Under the pieces are notes generated by a model. It ran no database searches and was not told the DNA's origin. It was given only the letters and a program-made list of their open reading frames with translations. From Setoptus koraiensis (taxonomy: Eukaryota; Arthropoda): a DNA stretch of 64,000 bases. The translations under genes were made by a program, and so were the position numbers. Positions within the stretch are counted from its first letter, which is position 1; the number at the start of each line of letters is the position of its first letter. The stretch lies in the NCBI GenBank assembly GCA_048013815.1, contig CM106585.1:4340001-4404000 (forward strand). The letters are read 5' to 3'. Positions 33,086 through 44,109 of this stretch are shown in pieces.

Positions 33086-33086
33086 A
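33081..33086 (+). terminator. Poly(A) signal overlapping the stop codon of coiled-coil gene B
   Basis: The final codons read CAA TAA AAG, so AATAAA spans the stop. A second AATAAA lies about 23 bases further on. Confidence 0.55.
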
Positions 33087-33124
33087 AGATATCTTAGACA
33101 CGGTCAAAATAAATTTTCCTGGCC

Positions 33125-33220
33125 GAGAAGTATTTATGTTATATTGGAGAAGTATATATGTTATACTCGAGAAGTATAAATGTTATAATCGAGAAGTATA
33201 TGTGTTATATTCGAGAAGTG
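33125..33220. repeat. 22-bp tandem repeat
   Basis: Four units and a partial fifth, each beginning GAGAAGTAT and containing ATGTTATA or GTGTTATA. It lies in the short gap between coiled-coil gene B and the CYFIP 3' end (33086-33455), where I see no gene. Confidence 0.9.
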
Positions 33221-33455
33221 TTTTAATCAAAAAAAAAATCTATTCTTCCTTGTGATTGCAAAATAATGCTGTTATGTGTACATGTATATACCTTAGATCA
33301 TGATCAATCAACTATGAATAAAGGCTACCATTGAGTAAACAATATTTGTATCTTAGCCGTGTTAGCTTTAATTTATATTTTTATTATAGCATCGATTTTT
33401 CTTTCATTTCATTATTTGTTCTAAATGCATATGATCTACTTCCAAATAATTTGTC

Positions 33456-36400
33456 TCATTGAGGTGGGCCATTGGCTGGGCGTTGCATACTGATTGCAGT
33501 TCTCATGTAAATAGGTTGACCTCCTGATTGTGACACAGCCGGATGAATTGGACTAGAAAACACTTTGACATGCTCAAGTTTTGATTCCTCAGAAGAGTTG
33601 GTGTTCAGATATTTGTTCAATATGGAGAATATCTGCGAGTTTAGAACCTGAAATCGTCTAATTCTATCCACCATGCGCTTCAATGGGACACCTTTGACTA
33701 TCTCATCTTTTCCATCAACTCTCTGTACTTTCAAGAGATGATAACTGAAATCTAAAGCTTCGAATCTTTTCTGCTGGCCCAACAATGTAATCATGACACA
33801 GCCAGCCCAATTAAGGCCCTCCCCAAAAAGTTGTTCTATAGTAAATTCGCCATCCCCCACTGGAACACAATAAATAAATTGGAGTGCCGACCAGATTCGG
33901 TGAAATTCAATACATTCATCCACGTAAATAACCACAGGTGGATTTTGGCTGGATCCAATCCACACTGAGGCCTGGTCTCTATTTTCCAACATGAAACCTT
34001 TAATCTTGTTTAGAACTGCGTCAATAATAGATAAACCACAGCATAACCGTTCCGTTGTCAGTAAATCTCCCTCGTTAGCCAAATGGGCTTGCTCCTCAGT
34101 GCCAAAGTTCTGAATGTTTGTCAATACTTGCAAAGCAGCATACTTTTGCTCTAGACGTTTTATCTTATTATCGTGTCGCTCGCCATCTTTGCAGAAAGGC
34201 CTGGGCAAGATGTTTTGGAATGGTGCTGCCTGCAGCAAATCACAAACTTCCTCCTGAGATAGGCTGTGCTCGATTAACATACAGAAAAGTATAGCATTAC
34301 CAACTTCCCGAAACGATTGAAACATCTCGGTTTTGACATCAGGGTATTGAATCACCTCCTTCAACTGTGCTTGATAGTAGCCCAATACGCCAGTAGAACC
34401 GTAATCGTAAAGTGGTAATTTGCAAACTTTTGGCATGATATTTGTGAGGGTCTTACAATACTGTGTTATGTTCCCTTGTAGAAGAGACTTGATTATCTTT
34501 AACAAGTGATCTACAACAACTGCCACCCCTTGATATCCCAGCAATCTTGCCATGGCTCGCAAATGTGGCGTTCCTATGAAGTTAGAGTGCAGTGAATATA
34601 TCGCCGAATAAGCTATGTTCAAAGCTTTGATCCCGTATAGGTAGTATGGCGGTAATTGGGATAGTGTTGACAACTTATCTCGTGCATGAACGCTTTGATG
34701 TGGTGTAAGATTGGGAGCAAAGGGAGGCATCTTGACAAAACGATTTGTCGAAGAATTGTAGCAGTAAGTAGGCAAAAAAGAGAATGTCAGTTCACAAAAT
34801 ATGTGTAACGTTATTCTACCATATGGAGCAGATACGTTCCTGTTGGCCTCATGAAATAGTGAGTCAAATGGATCTAACAAGACATGCTTGCTCAATAACT
34901 TGTGGGCGTATCGGTTGACATCTATCAGACCTTCAAGTTCGATTATATCAGTTAAACTTCCCTCTTCAAATCTTGTAATAGCCAACTCCAAGCTTTTTAA
35001 CATTGAAGCATTGAGGCGCTGTGCAATCAATCGGTTGAGATCTATCGTTCTGCCCAAGAGCTGTAAATGTCGCTGGCTCAACAGTGTTCCATATCTATTA
35101 GCTTGGGGCCAATTAACTTTAATATTCATAGCCGCAGCTTCCGCTCTGAATCTTTTGTCTAAAAGTATGCTTCCGGCTAGGTGTTTGTAATAGGCATATA
35201 TCTGTTCACTGAGTTTGTAAACGAATTGATCGAAACAAAGATTCACCTCAGCTTCGACTTCATCGTATAAGAATTGCTTACAAAATTTAGTTAACGCACA
35301 ATGAGCACTGTCATTGTACAGATCCAAAGGGTACAATATACATTCTATCATGGCTGGATCTTTACTTTTGAGAATGTGATCCGTAAGTATTGAAGGAAGG
35401 GACATTTCAATGGGAAATTGTATTCTTCTTCCCATGGTCATTTCTAGATAATATTCGCGATACCATAGTTGAGATAAATCACAACATTCACGTAGTGTTT
35501 GGCTGAAGTTCAATAGATAAGGCCAGTAGAAGGAATCTTTTAAGAATTCTTCTATTGCGGCAAAAGATGGCCCGTCTATGTATTTTCTCAAAGTGCTTTT
35601 ATCACCATGTGCTTTGCCGCTAACTAGAGATTCTAGCATAGTTCTAACCATATATAGCTGAGTTGATGAAGGACCCACATTCCTTCTGGGTACTACAATT
35701 TGAAATTCTGATATAGCCGGTTTAGACAAATCTGATTTGTTCGCTTGATCAATTGGATCTTCAATGCCTTTCATCCAGTCTGCACAAGTACCTCGAACGC
35801 TTTTCAAGAACAACCTTATCATGTCATCCTTCTTCAGGATAGCCTTTCGAAGTGGTTCACGTAGGTCTATCTGAATAAAGTCTTGCAGTTTAGCGTAAAT
35901 TGACCTTTTTATAGCATCACTGAAAACAGTTTCCATTCTGTTCATGAGTACTTGCAAACCTTTGACCATAGCGATCAATTCTATCAGGGCAGATTTTTCT
36001 CCATCGTTATAGTTGTAGCGCGTGGCGCGCTCGTATTCTTCTGCGTCTTGGGGACACTGGTGATTTTGATGATGATCGGTGGGATGCATGAGTTTCCATG
36101 AATATAGTTCTGTCACATGACTTGTCCAATCTGATAGTAAACGCAAACCCTGCAAGGCAAGTTCCAAGAGTTGTCGATTTTCAGCGTCAGTTCGTGAGGT
36201 TTCTTTTATGATGATTGTGGCTTCATTTGAATGCCGACTCAATTCCGATATGTAGATAACATACTTCTCTCTTATTTTAGGTAGATATTCTTGTATTTCA
36301 GCTTGAGAAGATGATGTTGAGCTATTAGAACAGAGGGGCCATTTTTGTGGATCAAAGTTGACCATTTTTTTGATGTACGTTACAAATGGCGCAATTTGCA

Positions 36401-37619
36401 TATCCCCGAATAGAGGTACCATCTCCAAGTCTTTGAATATTTTATCTATCCTGGCGAGGTTAACTTTTCTCTTGACATCCAGCTTGTTTAAATCACAAGT
36501 TTTACCATCTATCAGAAATAGACTGAATCCGAGTACATTAACAAGCTTGTGCTTCTCAGATGGTAGAATATATTTTTCCTCCTCATACATGGTTAAACAT
36601 TGATTGACAATACGGCATAAAAGTCCCTCGAAACCAGGTATATTCTCCAACGATTCTTTCAGAGTGTCCCTTATTTTATTTTGGACTGCGAGGAACATAG
36701 ATAAATTCTGTGACTCTTGGAGTGATTGTGAGTCGGAAAGCACTTTGAGAAATTGTGCCGCTCTACGGTATGCTGCGTAGTCATTCTTTACCGAGGATTT
36801 GTTGTTTTTGAGTTCATCCAAAACAGCAAACATGTTGATGAAGCTTGCTAATGTCATAAGATAAGTTTCAGATGCAAACTCTGGGGCAGAAGATTTCTGC
36901 GATCGTTTGAGAGTTGCCATGGAAGCAGAACTTTCTAGTGGGTGACCAGCTTGACCATTTGCTGCTGAGAGAGATACCGCAGCGGATGAGTGCCTCGCCA
37001 TCAGATTATTCCCTCCTGATCCAGGTGACAAGCACAGACGTTTTACTTCATGGCAGAACTTTTCAACAGCTTGACCTTGGAAATACATAAATGCAAGTAA
37101 TTTGTTGACCTCTGGATTGAGAACCTCTACGGTTTTCTCATATATTTCTATCTTATTGGGTTGTTCTGATTTAGGTAGCGGTATGGATCTTGAACAACAT
37201 CTCCATGTGTATAAATTGATGGCATGGCGCTCACCCTCTTCAAGCATGCGGTTCATATTGGCTTGAACAGTGGCTTCTTCATTGCACTTGGCATCACAAC
37301 GAGCGAACGCTTTACGGTCCTCAAAATTCATGTCATAGTTAACATGATAGATGATGGACGAAGAGACTCCTTGGACACATCTGAAGCATACGGATCATAG
37401 AATCAAGTTGTTAGATAAAGTTGTCAACTTAAAAAACGGTTGCCATAGAGGCATGGTTGTTGCCATAATTGCTTTTCTATGTTATACTTACGGAACATCG
37501 TCCAACAGAATGACCTCATCGAGAACATCGACATTACTAATAGCGTCAGCTAATGTGACTTTGTCGGCAGCTTGGCGCGTTTGCTGATTTGGAATTTGTT
37601 GCAACGAGATGGCCGCCAT
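33456..37619 (-). CDS. CYFIP: CYFIP/Sra-1, WAVE complex subunit
   Basis: Rac-binding subunit of the WAVE regulatory complex that controls Arp2/3 actin assembly; also known as an FMRP partner. Two exons on the minus strand: exon 1 37619-37492 (MAAISLQQI ... KVTLADAISNVDVLDE), intron 37491-37381 (111 bp, GTAAGT...TTCAG, phase 2), exon 2 37380-33456 (CVQGVSSSIIYHVNYDMNFE...). The spliced protein is 1350 aa versus about 1253 in human CYFIP1. Family landmarks: NINMF-type helix FINMFAVLDELKN, YSWKLMHPTDHH, EYERATRYNYNDGEKSALIE, GPSSTQLYMVRTMLESL, MGRRIQFPIEMSLPSILTDH, NVSAPYGRITLH, LLGYQGVAVVVDHLLK, REVGNAILFCMLIEHSLS, APFQNILPRPF, VDECIEFHRIWSALQF. The extra length includes a Ser/Ala-rich insert of about 45 residues near position 165-210. 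Very sure. Confidence 0.97.
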
Positions 37620-38407
37620 AATTTTATATAATGAGATTTAAAAATCTTGAGCGACAATCTTAGTGACAATATAATCAGGCTGAATATGTTGTTGGCTTGA
37701 GATGAGTTGAATTGTTGTTATGAAGGTGCAAACTCAGACCTTTATCCTGAGAGCGATATTTTGAACATCAGCAATAGTGTTATCTGAAATTGGTGAAACT
37801 TCACCGTCTCCTCATGAAATCAAATTTTATTAGTATTGCTCATCTTAATGGTGTTTAGTTTGTGTGTTGTCATAATTGGACAGAATTCATATGTCACGAA
37901 TGATGATGTTTGTGGGGTGTAAATAAGCGATCATGTTTCTATTCACGGTAATTGTAGCAACAATAATTATTGGGTGTCCAAAATAAATAGACCTGAGGCT
38001 AGTAATGCTACGATACCGATCAAAATATTTGTAGAGCATTGTGAAGCGTAAGGGTGCACAGAATGTACACTCAAGCGCTCAGTGAGCAATCTCCACCACG
38101 AAATCAGTTACGGCTCTTTGGCAGATTCATCAGGGCGAACCCATCGCACGCCCGATACCGTTTCACATTATGTGCTTCTGTGCGGAACAGGCTAGATTTT
38201 AGATTGCACACTTGATTTGGACACCCTGTATATCGAATTTGCACATAACGCAGATTGACCGGTGCACGAGCGCCATTTTTGAAGAGTCAACAAGAGAAAA
38301 ATCAGATTGTAACCATCATGCACATGTGTAAATGAAAGGATAGATCAAAACGAATGAAAACCATATATTATTATTAATTCTTTCCATATTTAGGGTTTGA
38401 TTGGATA
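37620..38407. other. Gap between CYFIP and HSDL1-like gene
   Basis: CYFIP promoter at the left and HSDL1-like 3' region at the right; between them a probable mariner-type MITE (listed). No gene seen. Confidence 0.5.
37970..38228. mobile_element. Probable mariner/IS630-type MITE
   Basis: Ends read TTGGGTGTCCAAA at the left and, on the opposite strand, CAGGGTGTCCAAA at the right: 11 of 13 bases match as terminal inverted repeats, and each end abuts a TA (37968-37969 and 38229-38230), the target duplication of this superfamily. About 259 bp. No open transposase; the middle is moderately GC-rich and I could not match it to one. Only one copy is in this window. Confidence 0.5.
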
Positions 38408-39561
38408 TCATTTTGCCCGTTGACTTGTGTCAATGGCTCTCAAACCGAACCAGGAGATCATCCTGTAAATGGATTCCGGGACAAATGTCTGGGTGGACCA
38501 GAGTTGTATTCCGTGCGACCAATAACCAGTGGTATTGTTGCTACGACCAATTGTTGCTATTGCAGATTTAGCAAATGTATCACTACTTGGTGTGAAAATG
38601 TTAGCCGAACTGAGAGCCTTGCTCCAATTGACCATCTTGGTGGCTATATAAGATGGTGTTAACGTTTGGACATCTATGCCATATTGTTTGTATTCATACT
38701 CTAATGATGAACTGAAAAACTCGACAAACTTCTTTGATGCAGCATAAACACCCATATTAGGCATCGGCATCATCGCTGCCATCGATGACATATTAATGAT
38801 GAGGCCACGCTTTCGGTGGCACATTCCTGGTAAGACACAGCGTGTGATCATGAGCACACCAGCCATATTAACTGTACAATGTTGCCACAAAGATGACTCT
38901 GGCTGGTCCAAGAATCTATTGGGGGATGGTAGCATAACGCCTGCATTGTTAAATAATATTCCGATGTCTCTTTCCATGCCTTTTAGTTGACTGGCGATGT
39001 CCTTGTATGTTTGCGACGTGGCCGAGGACAGATCGGCACAAATTAACACAATCTGATCATCGGGGAGCAATCTTCTAAGTTCACTTTTAACTTTATCAAG
39101 CTTTTCTTGATTTCTTCCTAACAATATGAGTGAATGGCCTCTACGGGCAAATTGTTTTGCATAACTCAAACCGACACCATCAGTGGCTCCGGTAATCATA
39201 ACCCATTGTCCGTATTTCTTCTTGAGGTCAAGCGACCATAGACGCGACCACACGTGAACTCGTAAACCTAACAAATTATCATGGATGAAGAGATATTAAG
39301 ATAAGAATTTGTTTCTTTGGCTTATACTTACATCGACTTATTATATCTATTGTTGTCATCAGCGTTTTTTGTGCTGACAGTCGGCTCACCTGAGAATAAT
39401 AATGTGAACAATCCCAAAAACCTCTTTGAAAACCATAAGAAACCTATCAATGTGAACGTGTCCACTGCAAATTTAAGATCTGGATCTATTTGTCTTACTA
39501 GTCCGAATAGGTACCCCATGACTGCCCAATTGTGACGTACTCGTTGCGGTACAGGTAACAT
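38408..39561 (-). CDS. HSDL1-like short-chain dehydrogenase
   Basis: SDR-fold oxidoreductase of the HSD17B3/HSD17B12/HSDL1 group, probably ER or mitochondrial membrane. Exon 1 39561-39390 (MLPVPQRVRHNWAVM..., a hydrophobic segment around FTLIGFLWFSKRFLGLFTLL), intron 39389-39268 (122 bp, GTGAGC...TTAG, phase 1), exon 2 39267-38408. The spliced protein is 343 aa. Motifs: cofactor TGATDGVG (83-90), NNAG (164-167), Ser in NMSS (218/219), YAASK with Tyr232 and Lys236. The late signature NTTGYWSHGIQ is close to RTTGYWSHSIQ of HSDL1. Vertebrate HSDL1 is considered inactive because the Tyr is Phe; here the full Ser-Tyr-Lys set is present. HSD17B12-type reductase is the alternative reading. Confidence 0.9.
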
Positions 39562-40916
39562 GACTGAGTGAATTTGCAGACAACAAATGTCTTATATAGA
39601 ATATAAATAATAGTGGCTGTAGTAATAATAATTCTCGCGCTGATGAAAACAACAGAAAACTGTTAGGCGTGTGATGCTGTGTATTGAGAGTTGTTTCTGT
39701 AGACTTTTGCTCTATGGCTTTCTCTTCTTATTTTTCTCTTTGTCCTTGCTTCACACTAATTCGACACTGCCCACTATGAAAATGAAAATGTTTTATTGGA
39801 CAGGACAAACTGCAAAATTTCCACCTTGTTCCAACTGATGCTGCTGCGACCGCTTTACATGCTTTCTGTCTACGTAGCCAGCGCAATTACATACAAGTTT
39901 CGAAGAAATGTTTGTGTCAGTTTGGCGAATTCTTTCTTGTCATTCTAAGCAAACACTTGCCGGTCTCTCTCTTTCTCTCTTTCGCCTTCTCTGAGTTGTT
40001 GCTACTATAACTTGCTCTCGTATGGTCGTTGGCAGTGTGAGTGGCTAGCCAAACCAGATACTACGCAGTTGCACATGAAAGTTTGCAATGTAATCACAGT
40101 ACAGTCATTTGCTGCTGGTGTTAGTGGAAATTCGAAATATACTAGTAACTATACTTACATTTACATGTATAAGTGAAAGTTGTTTGCCGACTGCTTTCTT
40201 CACCATAACTACCACCACTACTACTTATACCACTAATGGCAGATTGCTTATTTATTGTGCTTAGGTCAAGTGATGCTCTTGATAGTGTTACCTAAACGTT
40301 ATTTTTGCCACCAACTCGTAAGAATAGTCTCTGGACTAGTTAGACTCAACAGTGTAACAGTGGCGTTTAATTGGTGTGACTAATTGTTCAATGGCAACGT
40401 GCCAGTTGGGCCTTCAAAAAATATCTGGGAGAACAACAACAAAAGTAATTTGAATATAATACGTACAGTCATTAATTGTTTATGCGGTAATTGACACTAG
40501 TTGCCAGACATGAACAACAACAGCTAATTTTTATCAGCACACAATCACGGCGGAAAGAACGGAAGTTGAGGCAAACAAGATTCGATTGTTTGTGTTCTGT
40601 CAATGTGTTTGTAAACATTAACCGGCATTTACACGGTTTCAATCAACAATAGACGAAACATAATAAACAGCTGGCGCATGCATGTCATACTGATAACTGA
40701 CAACTGTTCGTGTATCACACCAACAGTTACGTAACAAGTGTTAGTTAGTCACAGCAAGACATTATTGCAAATTGAATAATGGCACAGTGTGACACACAGT
40801 ATTATTCTGATTTAGATAGATTCGTTTGCCTTGTGTTTTTAGTTGTTCTTATCGAGACAATGATGCCGCTGATTATACGTTCCGATTATCAATTTTCGGT
40901 TTCGCTAAGGCCTATC

Positions 40917-41345
40917 TCAATCGGAACTGGGAAATGAAGAAGATGAAAAGATCAACCATTTTCCTGCGCAACAGAGAGAATCTTTGGACCTTATTGAATG
41001 AGTTGAATGAGCAAGGCTGAGAAATAACAAATATGGTAGAAAAATAACAGGGTTTGACAATTTGTTCTCAGAATGCACTGTCGAGCATTGTTCACAAATA
41101 GGCGCGTCATCAAATGTGCGGTGTCGCATGCAGTAATTGTTGAAATTCTTTCTCGTTCTTAGACATTCGAAGAAATATCTTTCTTCTATTTCACTTGCAT
41201 AAACTTCACCTAACCAGTGGGCTAATGCTTGTCGCCTAGGAAATACTTTCCAACAATTACATTGTGCGCTCTTAAATTGTTTGTCCACAACAATCAAATT
41301 CATATTTTCGATGTTTTCCAACTCTTTTAGTTGATGGCTCGTCTG
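40917..41345 (-). other. Doubtful exon candidate
   Basis: The longest open frame of the AT-rich intergenic DNA that is not repeat-driven. It follows a good acceptor (GCTTTGCAG ending at 41346) and reads TSHQLKELENIENMNLIVV ... CNCWKVFPRRQALAHWLGEV ... CMRHRTFDDAPICEQC, with several Cys/His pairs. There is no ATG at its start and I recognise no family. Its 3' third becomes low-complexity, so any real exon probably ends near 41050. Chance remains a fair explanation. Confidence 0.2.
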
Positions 41346-44082
41346 CAAAGCGAACTTGCTCACTCAATCACTGGTGAATCAATTTCATAAATCAAACATT
41401 TTGTTCGAGCATCGTAAAACGTACGCCGTTTAACTGTTTCCGCTAATCAATTAGAACTTTCCAATCTGTATTAATCATTGTTTGCTTATATTGAACCTCG
41501 CAAGGTAGCTTTGTGTTGGTGAGCTGTTGTTTGAGCGCGCATTTGTGAACCTGAGAGGGAGCATCGATAAATATTGCCTGGCAAGATGTCCAGTTTAGAC
41601 AAGTCGTCAAGAGACACCACCTGACGCTGGGCACTGGGCAACGGCATGACCATAAAGTATGTAAATGTGAGAAAAAATCAAGATCCCGTCACATGAAACG
41701 ACCTTTGTCGTAGGCTCATGCTACTACTGCCCAACAAAAGACCGATGGCAATCAATTTCTTCTTTCATAAATTTACATACTCTGCTAACGTTTCTTGTGA
41801 GTCTTATCATTGTGCAGTAAATTTGTGGCAAAGTCAACATGAACCATCATCGTGATCCTGTTAGCTTGGTGTGATGTTTGAAAAATTTGCCTAATTCCTT
41901 TGAAGCTTCCAACAAACATTCAACTCTACGCGTGATATTACCGATAAGTCATCATGAACTGCTTGTAAGATTACAGCCCTTACAATAATAAATTGTATAG
42001 CGGATCTGCTAGAACTATGCTGTACTATACCGATTGGACAGTTTTTGCTTTATCATCGACATTTACAATAGTGTACTATCTCACTCGCACACAACTACAA
42101 AGACGTTGGATTTTTACAGTGATTTCGATGTTTAATTAATCGGCGCTAGCGTCAAATTTATATGTAAATATAGATAGTTATTTTTCTTCTTCATAGGTGG
42201 TAAGGCATATTCCTTCCTGGTCTAGGGATAATGAGACGTTATCTAATAAAAAGCGGGGAGGGTTCTTTCCCTTTGTCAATATTGCTAGTCATTGATCGTC
42301 GTCGTCGTCGCCGTCGCCGCCGGTATAGTTCCAGTGCTCATGTGAGAGTGTTTTATTGTGTTATGTTATGCTAGTCAACTAGTAATAATTATTAGCAAGC
42401 CATACTACGTAGTGTAATAAGAGGTAGAATAAGAAGTTTACCACCAGAGAGACACAACTTAGGCAGAGGGAGTAGCAGATAAGACAGAATACACAAAATA
42501 ATAATCACTTGTTGCTAATAAGTGCGTTATATGGCTAATATATTTTTACCGTTATATACTGCACTCAAGTGTATATTGTATTATATTGTCATTTGGATTG
42601 TATTGTATTGTGTGCGTCTTCTTCTCTCGATCTTCGGCTTGTTTTTATCGCTATATGTGCTGGCTCGGCTAGGATTGGCTTGGCTTGATTGGTTCTTTTG
42701 AGCACTGTTTCGTCACACAATCATAATGATAAGAAATGATTTTGGCCAGTAAGTAGTTTTTGTATTGTATTACGTGAATAATGCACACTCATTTTTACCT
42801 AAATGGACTTGGTAACTTCGTCAATTGTAGCATGATGTTAGATGATTAAGCGTTCGCTCGCTTTTTTGTTTGTTTGTCTGTTTGTTGATGTGTGTGTGCC
42901 TTCCCTCCTGGGCAATCAAGAAAGACCTTGATAAAATTTTCTTAAAGCTTCACATCTCATCTAATCTATCACACTCACAAGCATACACACAACTGCCACC
43001 ACAATCATCACCACCACCGTCACTACCACCAAGAACAACATCGATGACGTAGATCGACGGACAAGACTAGAGAAGTAGTGGTTGTAAAATCACTATTAGT
43101 TCAAATGTCGTTTCTCGAATAGCTCTCGCCACCAATTGTGTTGTACCTGCTTTTCACTCTCACTTGTTACGCTCGTTCTTGTTCACTAGAAGTCAAGTCT
43201 GGACTAAAAAGAACCGATTGTACGGCAAACCTAAAACGCGAGAGAGCAAGATTATTAACCCTTAGGTGTTCCCACCGACGATCGAATCATTCCTTTCCGA
43301 TTAGGTTGTTGTTGGTGGTAGCAACAACTTTAAATGTCAACCTGCTCATTGATTAGCGAAACTGTTCCATCTTGTACTATCAGCTCGATGCATACATATA
43401 CATGTATATATAGATTGAGTCTTTGTGTTCACAACAAACTTAGTTCCTTTGCTAACATTGCGGTGATGGCCAATTGACTGCACAATTCTAGCTAGATTTA
43501 TAGCTACAACTACAAAAACAACCACCACCACTAACATTGCTACTAACTAATACCACTGGCATTGCTGCCAGCCGAGACCAAACAAACTAGCTCAAAACTA
43601 CGGACTGATGGCGATTTCAGTAACTGAGCAAATTAAATCAATAAAAGAAGAGTATAGAATAGAAGAATGTTGTCCTTCGCTTTTCGTCGCCTTCACCTTA
43701 GCACATGACGATGATTATGATAGTTGTCAATATCGGATGTCGTTTCTCTCGTTATGCCAGAATTAAAATACTGGAGAATTTGCTGTTGCCACTGTTGTTG
43801 CTATTGCTACGAGAAAGAAGAGAAAACTGGCCAACACTACGACGGTTAGTTTGTGTATGTGTATATATTAAAGAATAAGACAGCAATGATCGAGCAAGAT
43901 CCACCGACCCAAATTCTTTGGCAAGCGAAACTATTGGTTCCTTTTCCCTAGAGAGAGAGAGAGAGAGAGTGAAAGATGCTGATCTTGTTTGTCCATCCAT
44001 ATCTATGAAATCTTGTTGTAAGTAAGTAGTATATAAGAGTTAGGTGGCAGAGTTGAATGGCCAAACATGTTGCTTATCGTAT

Positions 44083-44109
44083 ATGTATATATATATATAT
44101 ATATATATA
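44083..44109. repeat. TA microsatellite
   Basis: About thirteen TA units, followed by further TATATA blocks to about 44140. Confidence 0.9.

Noticed and set aside
39331-39340. Strong donor GTAAGTATA in the HSDL1-like gene
   Set aside because: Using it would leave exon 1 in phase 2, while the only acceptor (39268) needs phase 1. The donor at 39389 keeps the frame. It may still serve as a minor alternative site.
40033-40056. Sequence resembling miR-34 (TGGCAGTGTG)
   Set aside because: The match fades after ten bases and there is no complementary arm within 100 bp on either side, so no precursor hairpin.
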